Source of the DNA: Bog-366 sp963722555
GTDB taxonomy: Bacteria; Acidobacteriota; Terriglobia; UBA7540
Assembly (NCBI GenBank): GCA_963722555.1
Contig: CAVRNQ010000007.1
Coordinates: forward strand, 1,984,001 to 2,048,000
DNA length: 64,000 nt
Reading direction: 5' to 3'
Part shown: positions 25,744 to 33,236 of the stretch, piece after piece
How the letters are laid out: every line of letters begins with the position of its first letter
Position numbering within the stretch: the first letter of the stretch is position 1
Notes under the pieces: generated by a model
Database searches by the model: none
What the model was told of the DNA's origin: nothing
What the model saw: only the letters and a program-made list of their open reading frames with translations
Program-made: the position numbers and the translations under genes

Positions 25744-28700
25744 TGGCAAAGACTGACCCAACCGTACTCGAGAACGTCGCGTTCTTCCGATTGCTGCCTC
25801 CACAAGCAATGGAGCGCATGGCGTCACGCCTGATGGAGGTCCGTTATGGTTTCGGGGACCTCATCGTGCGGGAGGGTGAACCTGGCGATGCGTTCTACAT
25901 CCTGACCTCCGGCAGGGCACGGGTGTTCAAGACAGGCGAGGGTGGCGAAGAAGTGCCGTTGAACGTCCTGCGCGCGGGAGACGAATTCGGGGAAATGGCG
26001 TTGCTCCAGGGTGGAGCAAGAACCGCCAGTGTCCGTTGCAGCACGGATGTGACCGTGTTGCGTTTGAGCCTGGAGGATTTCGAGGAGCTTCTTCATGAGA
26101 TTCCACAATTGCGCGACTGGATCGAACTCCGCGTCCGGCACCGCAGAATTCACAACTTCCTGCATGAATTCAGCGGATTGGGCCAGGTCCCACTTCCCGT
26201 TCTTCGCGCCCTGCTGGAGCACTTAACCGCGGTTAGCTTCGCCCAGGGCGAGATCGTCGTTCGGGAGGGAGACGCGGCTGGTCCTATGTATGTGATTGAA
26301 GAAGGGCGAGTTCGCATTTTCAAGAATGTGAACAGCAAAACCAGGAACTTGGCCTTCCTGCGCTCGGGCGATTACTTCGGCGAGGTTTCCACACTGCAAG
26401 GCACGCCCCGCACAGCTTCCGCCCAGGCGCTCACCCCTTGCCGGATGCTTGCCCTGGCACCGGCGGATCTTCAGGAGTTGGTAGGCCAGTTTCCAGAGTT
26501 ACAGAAGGTTATCAGCGAGCGGATTGCCCAATACAACGCCCAGAAGGAAGCCCGGATACCGCTGGATTTCGCGCAAGAGATGCTCCCTGCAGACGTGGCC
26601 GTGCACGACAAAGTCGCAATTGAGGAAGAGAAGCCCCGCGAGGAAGAGGAGGAGAAAGAAGAAGAGCCTTATGCAACGCCGGAGGGTTTTTTCCGCAAGA
26701 GGAGGGGGCGGGTCTATCGCCTTCCCTTCGTGAGACAGGTGGACGAGATGGATTGCGGCGCCGCCTCTCTGGCCATGATCTGCCGCCACTACGGGCGCAA
26801 CGTCAGCCTGACCCGCATCCGCCTGCTTTGCCACACCGCCTATGACGGCACCAGCCTGAAAGCCATCTGCCACGCCGCCACGGAACTAGGGTTGGCGGCT
26901 CGCGGCCTGAAGGTCTCACACCGCCATCTGGACCGCATGCCTCTGCCGGCGATCGTGCATTGGGAAGGTAATCACTGGGTGGTCTTGATCGACGTAGGGA
27001 AGAAGCACGTGCGTGTGGCTGACCCCGCGAGGGGCATCCGCCGCCTGAAGCGCACGGTATTTGAGGAGAAGTGGTCCGGTTACGCCGCTCTATTCGATTA
27101 TACCGAAGCTTTTGAAGGGGCCCCCGAAGGCGCCTCTTCCATGGCCTGGACCTTCCAGTTCATCAAGCCTTACAAGGTGGTCCTGCTGGAGGTGTTCTTT
27201 CTCGCCATTGTCGCCAGTTGCTTGCAGATGCTGCTTCCGGTTTTCACCCAAATCGTCGTGGACCGCGTGGTCGTCGAAAAGGATCTGGGCTCGCTGAATA
27301 TTATTGTTATGGCGATGTTGGTCGCCCTGACCTTCATGCTGCTGGCCAGCGTGGTGCAGCGATACATGCTCAGTTTCTCGGCCGTGCGCATCGACACCGC
27401 CATCCTCGATTTCCTGACCAGGAAGATGCTGGCGCTCCCCATGTCGTATTTCAACGCGCGGCGGACCGGCGACATCCAGCGCCGGCTGGCGGGAGCCCGC
27501 CAGATCCGCGAGGTTCTGGTGCAGAACGGGGTGGGCGGCTTGCTGGCTGTAGTGCAGATCGCGATCGCCCTTGGCGTCATGGGAGCTTACAGCCCGAGTT
27601 TGCTTTTGGTCTTCCTGGCCACTGTGCCATTTTATGCCGGCCTGATGGCGTTCTCCTCCAGAATCCTAAAGCCACTTTTCGCGGATCTGGAGGAGAGCTA
27701 TGGAAAGTACAGCTCCTTCCAGATCGACGCCATCAAAGGCATCGAATCGGTCAAGGCGACAGCGGCCGAGCAGACGTTTCGCGATGCCATGCTGAATGAG
27801 TTTGTAGGCGTCGCCGACAAACAGTTCCGCAGCAACTTCACCATGATGGGGTATGAGAGCGCGGTCCAAGTGGTTGGTTTTCTTTCGACTCTCCTGTTCC
27901 TCTGGTTCGGAGCTCGGATGGTCATCCACGGCCAGTTGACGATCGGCGGATTTGTCGCTTTCAACGCTCTTATCGCCATGGCCTACGCTCCCATCATTAA
28001 GGTCCTCTCGTTGTGGGATGAACTACAGATGTGCTCGGTGCTACTGAATCGCTTGAATGACATCTTTGAATGCGAACCCGAGCAGGGCCATGACCGTTCC
28101 CGCCTTCAGCCCGTGCCGACGCTGGAGGGGCGGGTCGAGTTGCGCAACGTCGGCTTCCGGTACGGCGGGGTCGAATCGCCCCAAATCATCAGCGGGATTA
28201 CCCTTGAAATCCCCCCTGGCAAGACCATCGCCATCGTCGGGCGTAGCGGGTGTGGGAAGACGACTCTGATCAAATGTCTGGCCGGCCTGCTGGAGTCGAC
28301 GGAAGGGACGATCCTCTTTGACGGCGTCGATATGCGAATCCTCAACTACCGTGATCTCCGCCGCAAGATCGGAATCGTCCTGCAAGAGAACTACATGTTT
28401 GACGATTCGATCCTGAAGAACATCGCCTTCGGCGAGCTCGAGCCCGACCTCGACCGCGCCATGTGGGCGGCGGAGATGGCAAACGCCCACGAATTCATCA
28501 TGCGCTTGCCGAGCGCTTATGAAACCCGGATCGGCGAGACCGGCCTCGCCATTTCAGGTGGGCAACGCCAGCGCATCGCCATCGCGCGTGCCCTGTACAC
28601 TAATCCGCCCATTCTGATTTTCGACGAGGCCACGAGCGCCCTGGATTCCGAGTCCGAGCGCGCCATCCAGGCAAACCTCGAGCGGTTGCTGGCCAGCCGC

Positions 28701-28859
28701 ACCGCCCTTGTGATCGCACACCGGCTCAGCACCGTCCGCAACGCGGATTTGATTGTAGTTCTGGAGAAAGGACAAGTCGCGGAGCGAGGCACGCACGACG
28801 AGCTCATGGCCCGCCGTGGACTCTACTTCTATCTGTGCAGTCAGCAGTTGGCCCTGTGA
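25743..28859 (+). CDS. cNMP-binding x2 / C39 peptidase / ABC exporter fusion (PCAT, HetC-like)
   Basis: The 1038-residue protein has, in order, two cyclic-nucleotide-binding domains (about 10-125 and 140-260; EFGEMALLQGGARTASV and YFGEVSTLQGTPRTASA), a Glu/Lys linker, a C39 peptidase with intact Cys338 (DEMDCGAAS), His411 (GNHWVVL) and Asp427 (ADPARG), six membrane helices, and an ATPase with Walker A GRSGCGKT (833-840), signature ISGGQ (937-941) and ILIFDEATSALD. C39 exporters cut leaders after Gly-Gly and export the remainder. The domain order resembles cyanobacterial HetC. The downstream peptides with Gly-Gly leaders are the obvious cargo. cNMP domains suggest gating by a nucleotide signal. 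Confidence 0.95.
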   Translation: MAKTDPTVLENVAFFRLLPPQAMERMASRLMEVRYGFGDLIVREGEPGDAFYILTSGRARVFKTGEGGEEVPLNVLRAGDEFGEMALLQGGARTASVRCSTDVTVLRLSLEDFEELLHEIPQLRDWIELRVRHRRIHNFLHEFSGLGQVPLPVLRALLEHLTAVSFAQGEIVVREGDAAGPMYVIEEGRVRIFKNVNSKTRNLAFLRSGDYFGEVSTLQGTPRTASAQALTPCRMLALAPADLQELVGQFPELQKVISERIAQYNAQKEARIPLDFAQEMLPADVAVHDKVAIEEEKPREEEEEKEEEPYATPEGFFRKRRGRVYRLPFVRQVDEMDCGAASLAMICRHYGRNVSLTRIRLLCHTAYDGTSLKAICHAATELGLAARGLKVSHRHLDRMPLPAIVHWEGNHWVVLIDVGKKHVRVADPARGIRRLKRTVFEEKWSGYAALFDYTEAFEGAPEGASSMAWTFQFIKPYKVVLLEVFFLAIVASCLQMLLPVFTQIVVDRVVVEKDLGSLNIIVMAMLVALTFMLLASVVQRYMLSFSAVRIDTAILDFLTRKMLALPMSYFNARRTGDIQRRLAGARQIREVLVQNGVGGLLAVVQIAIALGVMGAYSPSLLLVFLATVPFYAGLMAFSSRILKPLFADLEESYGKYSSFQIDAIKGIESVKATAAEQTFRDAMLNEFVGVADKQFRSNFTMMGYESAVQVVGFLSTLLFLWFGARMVIHGQLTIGGFVAFNALIAMAYAPIIKVLSLWDELQMCSVLLNRLNDIFECEPEQGHDRSRLQPVPTLEGRVELRNVGFRYGGVESPQIISGITLEIPPGKTIAIVGRSGCGKTTLIKCLAGLLESTEGTILFDGVDMRILNYRDLRRKIGIVLQENYMFDDSILKNIAFGELEPDLDRAMWAAEMANAHEFIMRLPSAYETRIGETGLAISGGQRQRIAIARALYTNPPILIFDEATSALDSESERAIQANLERLLASRTALVIAHRLSTVRNADLIVVLEKGQVAERGTHDELMARRGLYFYLCSQQLAL

Positions 28860-28924
28860 CTCACGTGGTCGCTTCTCCGGTCGAGCGGCGTGGCCAATGG
28901 GACGCGCCGACAGGATAGGACCCC

Positions 28925-30130
28925 ATGGACTTGGCAAAACCAGCGAGCTCAATTCCGCAAGATGCCATGGCGAGACCAGGAAAGGACATCTTCCCCATCC
29001 ATCTGCCTTCCTGGGTGGCGATGAGCATCGGCTTCCTGGTGATTCTGATGTTCGGCGTGGCTTTGATCGGGGCCTTTGTGGTTCCAGTCCCTGACACGAT
29101 CCGCTGTCCCTTTGTTCTGGTGCCCATGGAAGGGGCCGACCCGGTGCGAGCGCCGCTGGAGGGGCAGCTAACGCGCATTATGGTCACGGAAGCGCAGGAG
29201 GTCCGGAAAGGCCAGGAGCTTTTCGTGCTGCGCTCGAAGGAAATCCAGAGCTGGACGACCGAGCTGCACACCCTGGAATACGACGGGCAAACAGCGAAGA
29301 AGCGCGCCGTCATGCTCGCCGAGGTGCATCAGTCCGAGGTTGAGATTCAGAGGACTCGGATCCAGCAACACGAGAAGGATCTCCTTTATCAGCGCGAATA
29401 TCTGGGTGTCTTGAAGGACTTCCTCAGCCGCATGGAGAAGCTGGACGCCGAAGGACTGGTCTCCCGGGTGGACCTGCTGTCCCAGCGGTTGGCTACTTCC
29501 AAAGCAGAGCGTGATGTGGCCCTGACCCAGCAGGCGCGCGAAATGGCGGTGCTGGACTTGCAGAAGATGCAAACCGAGCATCGCAAGCAGGTGGCCGAGC
29601 AGGACCTGGAGATAGAGAGAATCACGGTGCGATTGACGTCCCTGCGCCGCCTGCTGCAGGATTGCCAGGAGGACGCGATCCGAATCCGCGCCCCATTTGA
29701 TGGGACCGTGGTGGCTGTGGAAAAGAAGAACGTGGGCGATGTCGTTTCTTACGGCCAGGAGCTGACCCGCCTGGCGCGCGCGGACGCGACGCTGGTGGGC
29801 GAGCTGTCCCCGCCGGAAGATGGCGTTCCGCGCCTGCATCAAGGGCAGAAGGTGCAACTTCTCTTCACGGCCTTTCCTTACGAGCGCTTCGGGTCAGGCC
29901 TGGGCACTTTGCAATGGGTCAGCCCGGCTGCGGTTGCCACTCCGAACGGGGAGCAGTTCGTTGTCCGCGTGGCCCTTGACACACCCACCATGAATGTTCA
30001 GGGGCAGGCGCGCCCCCTGCGCCCGGGCATGCACGGCGAGGCACGAATTCTCGTCGGCCGGCGCACCGTCATTGAGTACGTGTTCGAGCCCATTCGCAAG
30101 CTCAGGGAGACTTGGCCGAAAAGCAAATGA
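28925..30130 (+). CDS. HlyD-family membrane fusion protein
   Basis: The 401-residue adaptor has a short cytoplasmic tail, one membrane helix (about 36-58, MSIGFLVILMFGVALIGAF), a first lipoyl half (RAPLEGQLTRIMVTEAQEV), a long coiled coil (about 100-235, rich in Gln, Arg and Glu) and the second half (IRIRAPFDGTVVAVEKKNVG). Such proteins link type-1 ABC exporters to an outer-membrane channel. It follows the transporter by 65 bp. No TolC-like gene is in the window, so a shared outer-membrane channel is likely. Its stop overlaps the next start (ATGA). Confidence 0.92.
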   Translation: MDLAKPASSIPQDAMARPGKDIFPIHLPSWVAMSIGFLVILMFGVALIGAFVVPVPDTIRCPFVLVPMEGADPVRAPLEGQLTRIMVTEAQEVRKGQELFVLRSKEIQSWTTELHTLEYDGQTAKKRAVMLAEVHQSEVEIQRTRIQQHEKDLLYQREYLGVLKDFLSRMEKLDAEGLVSRVDLLSQRLATSKAERDVALTQQAREMAVLDLQKMQTEHRKQVAEQDLEIERITVRLTSLRRLLQDCQEDAIRIRAPFDGTVVAVEKKNVGDVVSYGQELTRLARADATLVGELSPPEDGVPRLHQGQKVQLLFTAFPYERFGSGLGTLQWVSPAAVATPNGEQFVVRVALDTPTMNVQGQARPLRPGMHGEARILVGRRTVIEYVFEPIRKLRETWPKSK

Positions 30131-31134
30131 CCCCTGCGCGGGTGATTATGACCGCAAGAGCCGGCAGTCCCATGAAGGTGGAAGAGTTGACCAGCCTCAA
30201 TCCGGCGATGCAATTGTGTCTCCGCCGCGCCGGCGTGGCCGCAAGGTCCGATGTGCCGGTTCTCCTGTTGGGGGAGACGGGCACGGGCAAGACGCTGCTT
30301 GCCCAATCCATCCATTGCTCGTCCCGGCGGGCCAGCAACGCCTGTATCTCGTTTAACGCCGCCGCCATGAGCGACACGCTGCTGGAGAGCCAACTTTTCG
30401 GACATGAGAAGGGCGCGTTCACGGGGGCGGACCGCACCTGCCGGGGCAAGTTCGAAATGGCTGATGGCGGCACCCTCTTTTTCGACGAGATGGCGGATAT
30501 GAGCGCCTTAGCGCAGGCCAAAATCCTGCGCGCCATTGAGTATGGGGAGTTCGAACGCCTCGGCTCGGAGCGGGTCCGTCGGGCCGACGTGCGCATCATC
30601 TCCGCCACCAACGTCTGCTTGCGTGAGCGGATCCGCCTCGGACTGTTTCGTGAAGATCTCTACCAGCGCCTCAATGGGCTAACGCTCGTCATTCCCCCTT
30701 TGCGCGAGCGCCGCGAGGATCTGCCGGTCTTGATCGCCTGGGAGGTAATGATTTGGGCCGCCAAGCTGGCAAAACCCATCACGGCAATCGACCCGCTGGC
30801 GCTTGACAGGCTGATAGGCTACTCGTGGCCCGGGAATCTGCGCGAGTTGGACCACGTGATACAGACCTTGGTACTGTTGGCCGAGGGAGACACGATCCAA
30901 CCAAACGATGTTCAACTGGACCCCGGCGCGGGAACGTTTGTGCCCGCGCCGGACGGACCCGCCCCGGGGGGACCGGATCAGCCAGAACTTCCCTTGTCCT
31001 TGGCCGCTGCCGTCGCGCGGCATGTTCGCCACATATACGAACTGGCGGGCCGAAACCAGCATCGTGCCGCCAAGCTGCTCGGCATCTCCCGCACCACGCT
31101 GCTGCGACATCTGCGCAAGCCAGACCAGAACTGA
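30127..31134 (+). CDS. Sigma-54-dependent activator without sensor domain
   Basis: The 335-residue protein begins almost directly with the AAA+ domain: Walker A GETGTGKT (49-56), GAFTGA loop (96-101) needed to contact sigma-54, Walker B GGTLFFDEMADM, and an arginine-rich sensor II region (SWPGNLRELDHV). The C-terminus is a Fis-type helix-turn-helix (NQHRAAKLLGISRTTLLRHL). There is no receiver, PAS or GAF domain, as in PspF-type activators, so control must come from partners or levels. The start ATG 30127 overlaps the HlyD stop by four bases. Candidate -24/-12 sites lie before the peptide array (31279) and before the operon (24665). Confidence 0.93.
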   Translation: MTPARVIMTARAGSPMKVEELTSLNPAMQLCLRRAGVAARSDVPVLLLGETGTGKTLLAQSIHCSSRRASNACISFNAAAMSDTLLESQLFGHEKGAFTGADRTCRGKFEMADGGTLFFDEMADMSALAQAKILRAIEYGEFERLGSERVRRADVRIISATNVCLRERIRLGLFREDLYQRLNGLTLVIPPLRERREDLPVLIAWEVMIWAAKLAKPITAIDPLALDRLIGYSWPGNLRELDHVIQTLVLLAEGDTIQPNDVQLDPGAGTFVPAPDGPAPGGPDQPELPLSLAAAVARHVRHIYELAGRNQHRAAKLLGISRTTLLRHLRKPDQN

Positions 31135-31278
31135 ATCGGGCCGGGTCAGTTTTGATGCCGGCCTGGTATCGAAACGCGACCGTTCTCTTACTAGCCTGCC
31201 AACGCAAGGGGTCGACACCGGGGCAGAAGTCTTCTCTTCTCTTTGCATTGAAAGGCAGACCCCACCCCCACTGCATTT

Positions 31279-31293
31279 TGGCACGATTCCTGT
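31279..31293 (+). promoter_or_regulatory. Candidate sigma-54 promoter before the peptide gene array
   Basis: TGGCACGATTCCTGT has a perfect -24 block (TGGCACG). At the right spacing the -12 dinucleotide is GT instead of GC. It lies 35 bp before the first peptide gene and 145 bp after the activator gene. Fit to the consensus is seen; use is inferred. Confidence 0.5.
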
Positions 31294-31327
31294 TGTGAGT
31301 TTTCACGGACCTGAGGTCGCAGCAGCC

Positions 31328-31501
31328 ATGAAAAAGCAACTGGACAAGTCCGCGAAGCTTCCTCCGACCCAGAAGCGTCGTAAGGCCATTCGGCTGGATG
31401 ACCTTCTGCCCAAGGAAGATGTCAAGGCGGGCGCGGGTAAACCCGGCTTGGTCTTTGGACAAATGTCCAAGCCGGGTTCAGGACCCAAACAGGAAGAGTG
31501 A
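31328..31501 (+). CDS. Peptide precursor 1 (divergent leader, GAG end)
   Basis: The 57-residue gene product starts with a basic leader, and its IRLDDLLPKEDVKAGAG segment aligns with the IQVKDLDTKKNPKGG leader of the downstream peptides (shared I-x-V/L-x-D-L and K-x-D/N-x-K before Gly). The tail after GAG is KPGLVFGQMSKPGSGPKQEE. It is the first gene after the -24/-12 candidate. A longer linker and Gly-Ala-Gly instead of Gly-Gly make cleavage less certain than for the others. Confidence 0.65.
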   Translation: MKKQLDKSAKLPPTQKRRKAIRLDDLLPKEDVKAGAGKPGLVFGQMSKPGSGPKQEE

Positions 31502-31522
31502 ACACCCGAAAGGAGAATACCC

Positions 31523-31654
31523 ATGGCCACGAAGCCAAAGAAACCCACCAGGAAGATTCAAGTGATGGACCTGGACACCAAGAAGAACCCCAAGGGCGGA
31601 AAACTTGGGCCCACAAAGCCCCCGGTGCCGAGCATTATCGACATCGACACTTAG
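31523..31654 (+). CDS. Peptide precursor 2 (Gly-Gly leader, tail PPVPSIIDIDT)
   Basis: ATG 31523 follows AAAGGAGAATACCC, a strong ribosome site. The 43 residues consist of a 26-residue leader (MATKPKKPTRKIQVMDLD, then TKKNPKGG) and a 17-residue tail KLGPTKPPVPSIIDIDT. The tail matches precursor 4 except for the last residue. The leader has no hydrophobic segment, so it is not a Sec signal; Gly-Gly fits C39 cleavage by the exporter at 25743. Confidence 0.8.
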   Translation: MATKPKKPTRKIQVMDLDTKKNPKGGKLGPTKPPVPSIIDIDT

Positions 31655-31694
31655 CCCGAAGGAAGATGCGTGAATTCATGAGAGGAGAAAGTTT

Positions 31695-31805
31695 ATGCTC
31701 AAGAAACCAAAGAAACCCACCAAGAAGATCCAGGTGAAGGACCTGGACAGCAAGAAGAATCCCAAAGGTGGCAAATCCACCCCTGAGCTCTATCAGGCCC
31801 ATTAG
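31695..31805 (+). CDS. Peptide precursor 3 (tail KSTPELYQAH)
   Basis: ATG 31695 follows AGAGGAGAAAG. The 36 residues share the leader KPKKPTKKIQVKDLD then SKKNPKGG; the predicted released tail is the ten-residue KSTPELYQAH. It pairs with precursor 2 in a unit that is repeated as precursors 4 and 5, 396 bp later. Confidence 0.8.
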   Translation: MLKKPKKPTKKIQVKDLDSKKNPKGGKSTPELYQAH

Positions 31806-31918
31806 CTGGTGGACCGAGAGAGCTCCGGCCCGCGGCAGCGAGGAACACTCTCCGGGGCGGGCACGTGGGCGAGTCTGGCTCGGAAGAGAGACAGTTAGCT
31901 TACAAAAGGAGGAGACCC

Positions 31919-32050
31919 ATGGCCACGAAGCCGAAGAAACCCACCAAGAAGATCCAAGTAAAAGACCTTGACACCAAGAAGAACCCCAAGGGCGGAAAAC
32001 TTGGGCCCACAAAGCCCCCGGTGCCGAGCATTATCGACATCGACATTTAG
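31919..32050 (+). CDS. Peptide precursor 4 (near-copy of precursor 2)
   Basis: ATG 31919 follows AAAAGGAGGAGACCC. The 43-residue product differs from precursor 2 at only three sites (Arg10 to Lys, Met15 to Lys, final Thr to Ile). Its 3' flank (CCGAAGGAAGATG) is also the same as after precursor 2, showing a recent duplication of the two-gene unit. Confidence 0.8.
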   Translation: MATKPKKPTKKIQVKDLDTKKNPKGGKLGPTKPPVPSIIDIDI

Positions 32051-32089
32051 CCGAAGGAAGATGTGTGAATTCATGAGAGGAGAACGTTC

Positions 32090-32203
32090 ATGGTCAAAAA
32101 ACCAAAGAAACCCACCAAGAAGATCCAGGTGAAGGACCTGGACACCAAGAAGAACCCCAAAGGCGGGGAATCAACGGACAAAGACCACTGCAGATTCCAA
32201 TGA
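32090..32203 (+). CDS. Peptide precursor 5 (tail ESTDKDHCRFQ)
   Basis: ATG 32090 follows GAGAGGAGAACG. The 37 residues have the standard leader (MVKKPKKPTKKIQVKDLD, TKKNPKGG) and an eleven-residue tail ESTDKDHCRFQ, the only tail with a cysteine. It is the counterpart of precursor 3 in the duplicated unit, but the tail has diverged completely while the leader has not. Confidence 0.8.
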   Translation: MVKKPKKPTKKIQVKDLDTKKNPKGGESTDKDHCRFQ

Positions 32204-32310
32204 AGGTGATCACTGATTCCGCTTAGCCCAATGCTTAACCCGAAGCTTTAAGCAGCGAAGGGCGTCTTAGAGTTCGCCAGGAGACTGGATTCCCAGGAAG
32301 GAGAAGACCC

Positions 32311-32424
32311 ATGGTAAAGAAGCCGAAGAAGCCGACCAAGAAGATCCAAGTGAAGGACTTGGACACCAAGAAGAATCCCAAGGGAGGCAAGCAGGTCGAC
32401 GTGTCCTCCCCCAAAATCTATTAG
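32311..32424 (+). CDS. Peptide precursor 6 (tail KQVDVSSPKIY)
   Basis: ATG 32311 follows AGGAAGGAGAAGACCC. The leader is identical to that of precursor 5, and the tail is KQVDVSSPKIY. The spacer after it (GAGGAACA, GGAGTCTGGCTCG) matches the spacer after precursor 3, so it belongs to a third related unit. Confidence 0.8.
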   Translation: MVKKPKKPTKKIQVKDLDTKKNPKGGKQVDVSSPKIY

Positions 32425-32537
32425 TTGACGTGACGACACAGCGCTCAGCCGCGATGCTGAGGAACAGTTTGCTGCAAGTCGGGACGGCGGAGTCTGGCTC
32501 GATCGGGCATGAGTGAGTTAACGAAAGGAGATTAGCC

Positions 32538-32654
32538 ATGGTCACGAAGCCGAAGAAGCCAACCAAGAAGATCGAAGTGAAGGACCTCGACACCACAAAG
32601 AGCCCGAAGGGGGGAGTCATGTTGTCCCCTGAGCGCTTAAAAAGATTAGGGTGA
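32538..32654 (+). CDS. Peptide precursor 7 (tail VMLSPERLKRLG)
   Basis: ATG 32538 follows AAAGGAGATTAGCC. The leader has drifted slightly (KKIEVKDLDTTKSPKGG) and the tail is VMLSPERLKRLG. The 3' end of the gene runs into a second, out-of-frame leader copy (32636 onward), as if a deletion fused two units. Confidence 0.75.
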   Translation: MVTKPKKPTKKIEVKDLDTTKSPKGGVMLSPERLKRLG

Positions 32655-32764
32655 AGGACCTCGACACCATGAAGAGCCCGAAGGGGGGAATCAAGTTCGG
32701 GCTCTCTGACTCTAAGTTCAAGCTCTATACAGAGCGACATAAGGTTTTGCGCATTGCCCTGTAG
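32636..32764 (+). pseudogene. Eighth peptide precursor, start lost
   Basis: In a frame different from precursor 7 the sequence reads LKKIRVKDLDTMKSPKGG and then IKFGLSDSKFKLYTERH, ending ...VLRIAL at the stop. The first third of the leader and its start codon are missing; GTG 32651 or ATG 32669 could still start a short product. Its 3' end runs into the hairpin element at 32763. Confidence 0.65.
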
Positions 32765-32811
32765 CGGCGGTCTATGACCGCCGGTCGGCGCTCATAGAGC
32801 GCCGCTACAAG
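32763..32811. repeat. TGTAGCGGCGGTC hairpin element, second copy
   Basis: The same left arm as at 15498 (TGTAGCGGCGGTCTATGACC) faces a shorter right arm ending CGCCGCTACA. It marks the right border of the peptide array. Confidence 0.8.
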
Positions 32812-32863
32812 TTATTTCGCTCTGTATAGATCGCGTCTAATCTATTGTTACTGCCCGGGTTAA

Positions 32864-32939
32864 TGGTGAGCCGTGAGGGAATCGAACCCCCAACCTACTG
32901 ATTAAGAGTCAGTTGCTCTACCAATTGAGCTAACGGCCC
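32864..32939 (-). tRNA. tRNA-Lys (anticodon CTT)
   Basis: The minus strand gives a 76-nt cloverleaf: acceptor GGGCCGT pairs with ACGGCTC, D arm AGCTCAATTGGTAGAGC, anticodon stem ACTGA/TCAGT with loop CTCTTAA (anticodon CTT), T arm GGGGGTTCGATTCCC, and an encoded CCA end. Isolated tRNA genes can serve as integration sites; here it borders the peptide island. Confidence 0.96.
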
Positions 32940-33033
32940 ATCTGACTCGGAAACTTGAAAGATTCTAGCACAGTTTCTGGATGGGTTGGAAGACTTGCTG
33001 AGTCTTGCCGGCTCTATGACTGGCGACAATGCG

Positions 33034-33057
33034 GGATTCCCGCTTCCGCGGGAATGT
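33034..33057. repeat. CCCGC-palindrome family copy
   Basis: GGATTCCCGCTTCCGCGGGA, continuing to ATGTCC, is the same palindrome as at 14586, 44587-44676 and 58016-58101. It lies between the tRNA and the UPF0173 gene. Confidence 0.75.
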
Positions 33058-33236
33058 CCGTAAGGGATGGAGTCACGGTGGCTGCTGAGCGGCCTGCGAA
33101 TCGGGGTGGGGACAACTTGACAAGCCAGCGACACGAATCGTCTCTGCTCTCGAATTGGCCCGGGCTGCGGTGGTATTCTAGGTGGCGTGCGTCGCCCGCG
33201 TTGACGCGATAGAGGAAATTGACCTGGAGGGGGCTG

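Noticed and set aside
32669..32764. Independent ninth peptide gene starting at ATG 32669
   Set aside because: It would begin inside the leader (MKSPKGG) and lacks a ribosome site at the right distance; better explained as a truncated eighth copy.
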